Source of the DNA: Actinomycetes bacterium
GTDB taxonomy: Bacteria > Actinomycetota > Actinomycetes > Propionibacteriales > Propionibacteriaceae
Length of the DNA: 7,619 nt
Assembly: GCA_023393755.1 (NCBI GenBank)
Contig: JAEXCA010000169.1
Span: 1-7,619, forward strand
Direction of reading: 5' to 3'
Shown in pieces: positions 1 to 5,035 of the stretch. Every line of letters starts with the position of its first letter. The stretch's first letter is position 1. The notes beneath the pieces were generated by a model that saw only the letters and a list, made by a program, of their open reading frames with translations, was not told where the DNA came from and made no database searches. Made by a program: the position numbers and the translations under genes.

Positions 1-45
1 GGCCCAGGGATCAGCTGTGCCGACGCCAATCCGGCATCGTCCGGG

Positions 46-51
46 TAAAGT
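46..51 (+). promoter_or_regulatory. candidate -10 box (TAAAGT) of a leaderless promoter for the universal stress gene
   Basis: TAAAGT fits the actinobacterial TANNNT -10 consensus. It lies 6 nt before the only plausible start codon (ATG at 58), so transcription would begin at or next to the A of the ATG. No good Shine-Dalgarno sequence is visible upstream of that ATG, which fits a leaderless mRNA. I see no convincing -35 hexamer at 16-18 nt spacing. Upstream, the short inverted repeat TGCCG-N9-CGGCA (18-36) could be an operator or chance. The promoter call is inference from motif and spacing only. Confidence 0.4.
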
Positions 52-57
52 CGGGTC

Positions 58-561
58 ATGGATGAAGCGGCCCCCATCGTCATCGGCTACGACGGCTCGG
101 AGTTCGCCGACGAAGCCCTGCGCAAAGGCCTGTGGCTGGCGTCGAAGCTCGGTGTGAAGGCACGGGTGATCCGGGCCTGGACGATCAGCACCGCGCCCCG
201 CCCGGCCACCTGGTCACCCGGCTACGTACCCCCGGTGGAGGATTTCGCCGAGGCGGTGCGCGCCCAGGTCGAACAGCAGATCGCGGCGCGGCAGGCCGAG
301 TTCCCCGAGGTGGAGGTCGAGGTCGTCGTGGCCCACGGCGCGGCCGGGCGCGAGCTCGTCCGGGCGTCGGACGGAGCCCGCGTCCTGGTGGTCGGTACCC
401 GCGGGCTGGGCGGCTTCACCGGCCTGCTGCTCGGTTCGGTCACCTCGCAGGTGGTCGAGCATGCCAAGTGCGACGTGCTGGTCAGCCGTCGCCGGGACGT
501 CGACCAGGCGCCGCCCCGCCAGCTCAAGCTCGACCAGGCGTTGGAGCCCGGCGAGAGCTGA
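58..561 (+). CDS. UspA-family universal stress protein, single domain
   Basis: A 167-residue protein with one Usp (Rossmann-like) domain, the usual size for a single-domain member. The N-terminal strand VIGYDGS (residues 8-14) carries the Asp that contacts ATP in this family. The C-terminal nucleotide-binding motif G-2x-G-9x-G-S is intact: G113, G116 and G126-S127, within GTRGLGGF...LLLGSVT. It therefore belongs to the ATP-binding type, and is a soluble cytoplasmic protein with no signal peptide or membrane segment. Such proteins act in stress survival and metabolic adjustment, but the specific role cannot be read from sequence. The last ~20 residues (VDQA...LDQA...) are a charged tail beyond the fold, encoded partly by an 11-nt direct repeat (500-510 and 530-540). 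The gene stands alone. It is convergent with the transporter operon, whose last stop codon lies only 18 nt beyond its own. Start chosen because ATG 58 is the first in-frame start and gives the canonical N-terminus. Confidence 0.93.
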   Translation: MDEAAPIVIGYDGSEFADEALRKGLWLASKLGVKARVIRAWTISTAPRPATWSPGYVPPVEDFAEAVRAQVEQQIAARQAEFPEVEVEVVVAHGAAGRELVRASDGARVLVVGTRGLGGFTGLLLGSVTSQVVEHAKCDVLVSRRRDVDQAPPRQLKLDQALEPGES

Positions 562-579
562 CAGCGATCACCGGTTCGC

Positions 580-1509
580 TCAGCCCAGCAGCCCCTGGGC
601 GGTCAGCCAGTCCTTGGCGAGCACCGAGGCGGCGGCCTGTTCGCTCACGCTGCGCTGGTTGAGCGCGCTCAGCTCGGCGGTGCTGAGTTTGGCGCTAACC
701 CCGTCGATCACCGCGGCCGCGGCGTCGTCCACCTTCGCCGACACGATCGGCACCACGTTCTGCGGCAGGATCAGGCTCTTCGGATCCGTCAGGGTGACGA
801 AGCCGTTGGCGGCGATCGACGGATCCGCCGAGTAGATGTCGGCCGCCTGCACCGTCCCGTCCAGCAGCGCCTTGACGGTGAGCGCGCCGCCGGAATCCTC
901 CACCGGCACCACCTCGACGTCGATCCCGTAGCGCTCCTTCAGGCCGATCGGCCCATAGGGCCGGGTGGCGAACTCGGAGTTGGCCGCCACCTTGACCGGG
1001 CCGGGCACCTTGGCCAGATCCTCCAGCGACACCAGGCCGTGCTCGGCGGCGAACTCCTTGGTGACGTTGTAGGAATCCTGGTCGGTGGCCGCCGAGGCGG
1101 TCAGCGGACGCAACCCCTCCGGCAGGGCGCCGGGCAGCGCGGCCAGCACCTCCTCGCCCGAGGTGGCGGTCGTCTCCTTGTCGAGGTACTGCAGCAGGTT
1201 GCCGGAGTACTCCGGGAAGACGTCGATCCTGCCTTCGGTCAGCTCGGGCAGGTAGGCCTCGCGCTGGCCGATCTGGAACTGGCGGTCGACGGTGTAGCCG
1301 GCATGCTCCAGCGCCTGGGCGTAGAGCTCGGCGATGATCTCGTTGGAGTAGTACGCCTGCGAGCCGACCACCAGGGTGGTGGCCGGCGCCGGCTCGGTGG
1401 TGGGCGCGGACGGGGTCTGCGAACCCAGCGGATCGGACGAGGCGCAGCCGGTCAGCGCCAGCGCCGCGGCGGCCGCCAGGGCGGCGATTCGGGTGAGTGC
1501 GGTGTTCAT
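580..1509 (-). CDS. glycine betaine/choline-type ABC transporter substrate-binding lipoprotein (OpuAC/OsmF family)
   Basis: The extracytoplasmic ligand-binding subunit of the importer encoded upstream, 309 residues. A signal peptide ends in a lipobox LALTGC, with Cys22 as the predicted lipidated residue, so the protein should be anchored to the outer face of the membrane. A Pro/Thr-rich linker follows (about 29-44). The OpuAC-type domain (PF04069, COG1732) then begins with LVVGSQAYYSNEI (46-58). It continues with the family hallmarks GRIDVFPEYSGN (93-104) and AADIYSADPSIA (222-233), close to the usual PEYTG and DAYSTDP motifs. Ligands of the family are quaternary ammonium compounds such as betaine, choline or carnitine, and I cannot tell which is used here. 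Start: ATG 1509 has GAAAGG (1518-1523) 8 nt upstream and gives a compact signal peptide. An in-frame ATG at 1536 is a possible longer alternative. It is the last gene of the operon, after a 49-nt gap. Confidence 0.88.
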   Translation of the reverse strand: MNTALTRIAALAAAAALALTGCASSDPLGSQTPSAPTTEPAPATTLVVGSQAYYSNEIIAELYAQALEHAGYTVDRQFQIGQREAYLPELTEGRIDVFPEYSGNLLQYLDKETTATSGEEVLAALPGALPEGLRPLTASAATDQDSYNVTKEFAAEHGLVSLEDLAKVPGPVKVAANSEFATRPYGPIGLKERYGIDVEVVPVEDSGGALTVKALLDGTVQAADIYSADPSIAANGFVTLTDPKSLILPQNVVPIVSAKVDDAAAAVIDGVSAKLSTAELSALNQRSVSEQAAASVLAKDWLTAQGLLG

Positions 1510-1558
1510 GTGCAGGACCTTTCGGGTTGTGGCCATGGGGCACCGGACCCTCTCCACC

Positions 1559-2230
1559 CTACGCCGCGGCTCCGACAGTCCCACCGAGCCGTTGCCTGGC
1601 CACCCATTCGGCGGCCTCGAACAGCAGGTCGAGGACGATCGCCAGCAACACCACCAGGATGGCCGAACCGAGCATCTGGGCGTAGTCCTGGGTCTTCAGC
1701 CCGAGGAACAGGAACCGGCCCAGACCGCCGGCCCCGGTGTACGCCGCCAGCGTCGCGGTGGCCACCACCTGCAGCATCGCCGACCGCAGCCCGCCGAGCA
1801 GCAGCGGGAGCCCGAGCGGAATCTCCACCCGGGTGAGGATCTGCAGCTCGGAGTTGCCCATCGCTCGCGCGGCGTCCACCGTGGCCGGCGGGATCGCCTC
1901 CACCCCGGCGTACGCCCCGGCCAGGATGGACGGGAAGGCCAGCACCACCAGCGCGAGCAGGGGTGCCGCCAGCCCGATCCCCAGGGCCAGCCCGGCCAGG
2001 GTCAGCACGCCCAGGGTGGGCAGCGCGCGGGCGGCGCCCGAGGTCACCACCACGAAGCCGCGGCCGCGTCCGGTATGCCCGACCAGCCAGCCCAGCGGGA
2101 CGGCGACCACCGCCGCGATCGCCACCGCCACCACCGAGTACGCCAGATGCTCCTGCAGCCGCAGCAGGACGCCCTCCGACCCCAGGAGGTGCGCGAGGAT
2201 CCACTCCCAGGCGGCGGTGAGGTAGCCCAT
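1559..2230 (-). CDS. osmoprotectant ABC transporter permease (second of pair, ProW/OpuCD-like)
   Basis: A 223-residue integral membrane protein of the binding-protein-dependent permease family (PF00528, COG1174). About five to six hydrophobic helices are visible, e.g. residues 30-50, 65-85, 88-107, 148-165 and 187-205. The cytoplasmic EAA loop that docks on the ATPase is clear at 119-139: DAARAMGNSELQILTRVEIP, with the conserved Gly at 125 and Pro at 138. The length is typical of ProW/OpuCB-type subunits. With its neighbour it should form the heterodimeric channel. Its ATG shares one base with the stop of the upstream permease (TGATG at 2232-2228), and a G-rich stretch GGGGGTGG just before the ATG may serve as Shine-Dalgarno. 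Translation is probably coupled to the preceding gene. Substrate class is inferred from the operon, not from the permease itself. Confidence 0.88.
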   Translation of the reverse strand: MGYLTAAWEWILAHLLGSEGVLLRLQEHLAYSVVAVAIAAVVAVPLGWLVGHTGRGRGFVVVTSGAARALPTLGVLTLAGLALGIGLAAPLLALVVLAFPSILAGAYAGVEAIPPATVDAARAMGNSELQILTRVEIPLGLPLLLGGLRSAMLQVVATATLAAYTGAGGLGRFLFLGLKTQDYAQMLGSAILVVLLAIVLDLLFEAAEWVARQRLGGTVGAAA

Positions 2231-2880
2231 CAGGCCACCCCCGTCCGCCGGATCCGGGTCCAGGGCAGCAGTAGCCGTCCGGCCAGCACCAGCAGGGCGT
2301 CCACCGCCAGCGCCAGCAGGATCGTGGCGACGATCCCGGCGACCACCTCGGCGACGATGCCGCGCTGGAAGCCGTCGGTGAACAGCAGTCCCAGGCTGCT
2401 CACCCCGAGCACCCCGGAGACGGTGACCAGGCTGATCGTGCTCACCGCCACCACCCGCAGCCCGGCCAGCAGCACCGGCCCGGCGAGCGGCAGATCCACC
2501 TGCAGGAAGCGGCGCAGCGGCGGGTAGCCCAGCGCGGTGGCCGCGGCCAGGGTCGGCCCGCTGACCGAACCCAGCGCGTCGGCGACCGACCGCACCATCA
2601 GCGCGATCCCGTAGAGGGTGAGCGCGATGATGACGTTCAGCCGGTCCCGCACCCCGGTGCCGACCAGGGTGGGCAGCAGGACGAACAGCGGCAGCGACGG
2701 GATCGCGTAGAGCAGCCCGGCGACGCCGAGCAGGGTGGTGCGCGACCAGCGGAACCGCGCGGCGAACCAGCCCGGCGGCAGCGAGAGCAGGAAGGCGGCG
2801 ACGATCGCGGGCACCGCCAGCCCCAGGTGAGACCAGGCCCGGTCGGCGATCAGGCCGAGGTTGGCCAGCACCCAGGTCAT
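2230..2880 (-). CDS. osmoprotectant ABC transporter permease (first of pair, ProW/OpuCB-like)
   Basis: A 216-residue membrane subunit of the same family as the next gene, and likely its heterodimer partner. Hydrophobic segments lie near residues 18-40, 50-72, 81-97, 133-158 and 178-204. The EAA loop is at about 112-132 (AAATALGYPPLRRFLQVDLP), with Gly118 and Pro131 in the expected places. It reads LYAIPSLPLFVLLP at 57-70, close to the usual 'YTIPSLALFA' segment of COG1174 permeases. Its ATG overlaps the ATPase stop by 4 nt (ATGA at 2880-2877) and no strong Shine-Dalgarno is seen, so translation probably depends on ribosomes finishing the ATPase gene. Residue identity with the second permease looks low away from the EAA loop, consistent with an old duplication. 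No truncation or frameshift is visible. Confidence 0.88.
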   Translation of the reverse strand: MTWVLANLGLIADRAWSHLGLAVPAIVAAFLLSLPPGWFAARFRWSRTTLLGVAGLLYAIPSLPLFVLLPTLVGTGVRDRLNVIIALTLYGIALMVRSVADALGSVSGPTLAAATALGYPPLRRFLQVDLPLAGPVLLAGLRVVAVSTISLVTVSGVLGVSSLGLLFTDGFQRGIVAEVVAGIVATILLALAVDALLVLAGRLLLPWTRIRRTGVA

Positions 2881-3686
2881 GGCCCGACGCGTCCCACCGG
2901 ACGGCCGGAGCCGTCCACCACCACCGACACCCCGTCCACCTGCCGCACCCGGAGCCGCCGCTCGCCGTTCAGCCCGACGAAATCGGAGACGAAGTCGTCG
3001 GCCGGGTCGGAGACCACCTCCAGCGGGGTGCCGAGCTGGGCGATCTCGGCACCGGCCCGCAGGATCGCCAGCTGGTCGCCGAGCAGCAGTGCCTCGGCGA
3101 TGTCATGGGTGATGAACAGGATGGTCTTGCGCAGTTCCCGCTGCAGCCGCAGCAGTTCCCGCTGCAGTTCGGCGCGGACGATCGGATCCACCGCGCCGAA
3201 CGGCTCGTCCATCAGCAGGATCGTGGGATCGGCGGCCAGCGCCCGCGCCACCCCGACCCGCTGCCGCTGCCCGCCGGAGAGCTGGCTCGGGTAGCGTCCG
3301 GCCATCGTGACATCCAGCCCGACCAGGTCCATGAGCTCGCGGGCCCGGGCGTGGGCGGCGGGTTTGGGGACGCCGTTCAGCCGGGGCACGGTCGCGATGT
3401 TGTCGATCACCCGGCGGTGCGGCAGCAGCCCGGCCTCCTGCATCACGTAGCCGATCCGGCGGCGCAGCCGCACCGGATCGAGCCCGGCCACGTCCTCGCC
3501 GTCCACCAGTACCTGGCCCGCGGTCGGCGAGACCATCCGGTTCACCATCCGCAGCAGGGTGGTCTTGCCACAGCCGCTGGAGCCGACCAGCACGGTGATC
3601 TGCTCGGCGGGCGCGACCAGCGAGAAGTCGGCGACGGCGACCGTGCCGTCGGGGTAGGTCTTGCCGACCGAGCGGAACTCGATCAT
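2877..3686 (-). CDS. ProV/OpuCA-type ABC transporter ATP-binding protein, without CBS domains
   Basis: The 269-residue ATPase that powers the importer, working as a dimer on the cytoplasmic face. All nucleotide-binding motifs are intact: Walker A GSSGCGKT (35-42), Q-loop Gln83 in GYVMQEAG, signature LSGGQ (136-140), Walker B ILLMDE (156-161), D-loop GAVD (164-167) and switch His194 in ITHD. RMVNRMVSPTAG after Walker A and the GLLPH...NIATVP stretch are typical of the quaternary-amine subfamily (OpuCA/ProV, COG1125). Many relatives are 350-400 residues long with two C-terminal CBS domains. This one stops about 30 residues after the ATPase fold. Because its stop codon overlaps the next start (ATGA), the short form looks native rather than a recent break. 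It is first in the operon. ATG 3686 has GGAG (3695-3698) 8 nt upstream. Substrate is inferred from subfamily and neighbours. Confidence 0.92.
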   Translation of the reverse strand: MIEFRSVGKTYPDGTVAVADFSLVAPAEQITVLVGSSGCGKTTLLRMVNRMVSPTAGQVLVDGEDVAGLDPVRLRRRIGYVMQEAGLLPHRRVIDNIATVPRLNGVPKPAAHARARELMDLVGLDVTMAGRYPSQLSGGQRQRVGVARALAADPTILLMDEPFGAVDPIVRAELQRELLRLQRELRKTILFITHDIAEALLLGDQLAILRAGAEIAQLGTPLEVVSDPADDFVSDFVGLNGERRLRVRQVDGVSVVVDGSGRPVGRVGP

Positions 3687-3707
3687 GCTGAACGCTCCAT
3701 TCGCCCC

Positions 3708-3713
3708 ACCCTA
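3708..3713 (-). promoter_or_regulatory. candidate -10 box (TAGGGT) for the ABC transporter operon
   Basis: On the minus strand, TAGGGT matches TANNNT. It would place the transcription start near 3701, giving a leader of about 15 nt that contains the GGAG ribosome binding site and ends at the ATPase start (3686). It forms one half of a mirror arrangement with the opposite-strand -10 at 3744-3749. No strong -35 hexamer is seen. The call is inference from motif and position. Confidence 0.4.
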
Positions 3714-3743
3714 TGTGCTGGCACCGACAGGGAACACCGGGCA

Positions 3744-3749
3744 TAGGCT
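3744..3749 (+). promoter_or_regulatory. candidate -10 box (TAGGCT) for the GNAT acetyltransferase gene
   Basis: TAGGCT matches the actinobacterial TANNNT box. A start near 3756 would give a leader of about 15 nt carrying the purine-rich Shine-Dalgarno GAGGAG (3761-3766), 4 nt before ATG 3771. Together with the minus-strand -10 it forms the inverted repeat CCTATG (3710-3715) / CATAGG (3742-3747). The -35 regions of the two promoters would overlap in the 26 bp between the arms. No strong -35 hexamer is visible. Confidence 0.4.
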
Positions 3750-3770
3750 GGTGGCAGCGAGAGGAGCACG

Positions 3771-4067
3771 ATGGCCGAGGAGCTGAAGCACAACACGGTC
3801 GAGCGGCGGTTCGAGGCATGGGTGGACGGTGTGCTGACCGGGGAGATCGAGTACGACCTGCTGCCCGGTGACGTCGCCGACCTCAAGCACACCTTCGTCG
3901 ACGACTCCGCCCGGGGCACCGGGCTGGCCGGGCGGCTGGCCCAGTTCGCCTTCGACCAGGTGCGCGCCGCCGGCGAGTGGACGATCCTGCCCACCTGCCC
4001 GTACGTCGTGGGTTGGGCCAAACGGCACCCGGAGTACTCCGACCTGTTGGTGGAGTCGGCCCGCTGA
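3771..4067 (+). CDS. small GNAT-fold N-acetyltransferase (COG2388 / GCN5-related type)
   Basis: A 98-residue protein matching the short GCN5-related acetyltransferase family COG2388, whose members are usually about 90-110 residues, so it is full length. The acetyl-CoA pyrophosphate-binding motif R/Q-x-x-G-x-G/A appears as RGTGLA (48-53), after the strand LKHTFVDDSA (38-47). The C-terminal family signature ILPTCPYVVGWAKRHPEY (72-89) is present, including Cys76 and the aromatic Tyr78. The fold is truncated compared with ordinary GNATs, lacking the usual N-terminal helices. Relatives include eukaryotic NATD1-like proteins, and the acceptor substrates are unknown. The protein is soluble, with no signal peptide. 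It is transcribed divergently from the transporter and converges on the transglutaminase gene, from which the large hairpin separates it. A functional link to either neighbour is not shown. ATG 3771 is supported by GAGGAG just upstream. Confidence 0.85.
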   Translation: MAEELKHNTVERRFEAWVDGVLTGEIEYDLLPGDVADLKHTFVDDSARGTGLAGRLAQFAFDQVRAAGEWTILPTCPYVVGWAKRHPEYSDLLVESAR

Positions 4068-4075
4068 CCCGGTAA

Positions 4076-4140
4076 GGGCCACCGGGGACGGTTCCTGGTG
4101 GCCCCTCGCCGGGACCACCAGGAACCGTCCCCGGTGGCCC
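4076..4140. repeat. 65-bp twin palindrome with 26-nt perfect arms; likely bidirectional terminator and/or REP/BIME-like element
   Basis: Left arm 4076-4101 and right arm 4115-4140 are exact reverse complements over all 26 nt, with 13 nt between them. Inside the loop, a C/A mismatch is followed by three more C:G pairs, leaving a 5-nt apex (TCGCC, 4106-4110). Each half is also a hairpin on its own. In the left half GGGCCACC (4076-4083) pairs with GGTGGCCC (4097-4104) around a 13-nt loop. The right half repeats this, inverted, with one extra A (4114) in its stem. The element fills nearly all of the 77-bp gap between the convergent acetyltransferase and transglutaminase genes, 8 nt after one stop and 4 nt from the other. 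There is no U-tract on either side, so it is not a textbook intrinsic terminator, though U-less hairpins are common in actinobacteria. The paired, internally palindromic units recall REP/BIME elements. Copy number elsewhere cannot be judged from this window. Confidence 0.85.
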
Positions 4141-4144
4141 CTCG

Positions 4145-5035
4145 TCAGAGGACGTCCGGTAGCGGGGTGACGTCCACCGCGACCGTCAGGTCGGAATGGG
4201 TGGCCTCGGTGAAGACCACGCCGCGCAGCGGGGAGACGTCGGTGAAGTCGCGGCCCCAGGCGGTGACGATGTAGCGCGAGTCGGCGAACTGGGCATTGGT
4301 GGGATCCAGGTCGATCCAGCCCAGCGAGGGGGACAGCACCGAGACCCAGGCGTGGGAGGCGTCGGCGCCCTGCAGCTTCTCCGCGCCCGGCGGCGGCTCG
4401 GTCTCCAGGTAGCCGCTGACGTACCTGGCCGGAAGCCCCACCGCCCGTAGGCAGCCCACCGCCAGCTGGGCGAAGTCCTGGCAGACGCCGCTGCGCAGTT
4501 CCAGCAGGTCGCCCAGCGTGGTGACCACCGAGGTCGTCCCCGACCGGTACTCGAAGTCGCGGTGGATCCGGGCGCAGAGCGCCACCAGCGCGTCCCCCAG
4601 CGGACGGTCGGCGTCCAGCTCCTCGCGGGCGTACGACCGCACCGCCTCGCCGAGTTCGACCAGGGGGGAGGGCATGGTGAAATCGGCCAGCACCAGGGGG
4701 TCGGTGTCGCGGACGAGCTCGGCGGCGGCCCGGCCGACGGTGTGCTGGTCGAGCCCGGTCGGGTCGGGCACCGGCCAGTCGACCTCGACCGTGCTGCGGC
4801 AGGTCACCTCGAACTCGGTGTGCGGGGTGCGGGTCTCCAGGTAGGTGGAGTGGTTGCCGAAGTAGTCGAGATGCTCGGTGAGCCGATCGGGCTCGGGCGA
4901 GACCAGCAGTTCGCTGCGCAGCACCTGCTGGGATTCGGTGTCGCGGGGACGCAGGAAGCCGCGGTTGTACACCGCCTCCACCACCGCGTCGTAGCGGTAC
5001 CGGGTGACGTGCTCGACCAGGTAGCGGTGGGCCAT
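4145..5035 (-). CDS. transglutaminase-like cysteine protease-fold protein (Bact_transglu_N + transglutaminase core)
   Basis: A 296-residue protein, typical length for the bacterial COG1305 group found with alpha-E and ATP-grasp genes. The N-terminal beta domain (Bact_transglu_N, PF08379) spans about residues 4-85, starting YLVEHVTRYRYDAVVEAVYN and including DYFGN (57-61). The core (PF01841) spans about 145-250. The catalytic triad is intact: Cys185 in SGVCQDFAQ, His228 in ASHAWV and Asp244 in IDLDPTN. No signal peptide or membrane helix is seen, so it is probably cytoplasmic. Family chemistry is peptide or isopeptide bond cleavage or transfer, but the substrate is unknown. It likely processes or transfers the product of the ATP-grasp protein encoded just upstream. 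Start: ATG 5035 forms TGATG with that gene's stop and has AGGGGG (5041-5046) 5 nt upstream. Two GTG codons just upstream (5041, 5038) would add only two residues. Confidence 0.9.
   Translation of the reverse strand: MAHRYLVEHVTRYRYDAVVEAVYNRGFLRPRDTESQQVLRSELLVSPEPDRLTEHLDYFGNHSTYLETRTPHTEFEVTCRSTVEVDWPVPDPTGLDQHTVGRAAAELVRDTDPLVLADFTMPSPLVELGEAVRSYAREELDADRPLGDALVALCARIHRDFEYRSGTTSVVTTLGDLLELRSGVCQDFAQLAVGCLRAVGLPARYVSGYLETEPPPGAEKLQGADASHAWVSVLSPSLGWIDLDPTNAQFADSRYIVTAWGRDFTDVSPLRGVVFTEATHSDLTVAVDVTPLPDVL

Noticed and set aside
500..540. 11-nt direct repeat TCGACCAGGCG with a 30-nt period near the end of the universal stress gene
   Set aside because: Only two copies, inside coding sequence, giving VDQA/LDQA in a probably disordered tail. 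Not enough for a repeat array or regulatory site.
1510..1558. Possible small gene or attenuator in the gap between the second permease and the binding-protein gene
   Set aside because: No stable hairpin is evident. The only start codons are in frame with the binding-protein gene, so it is better read as leader or as an N-terminal extension from ATG 1536.
1376..2527. 383-codon plus-strand open frame opposite the permease genes
   Set aside because: Gln/His/Arg-rich nonsense translation opposite clear membrane proteins with EAA loops.
3131..3167. 16-nt direct repeat GCAGTTCCCGCTGCAG with a 21-nt period
   Set aside because: It encodes one repeated heptad (LQRELLR / LQRELRK) in the ATPase helix before ITHD, and such heptads are normal at this place in the family. 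No reading-frame or functional oddity results.
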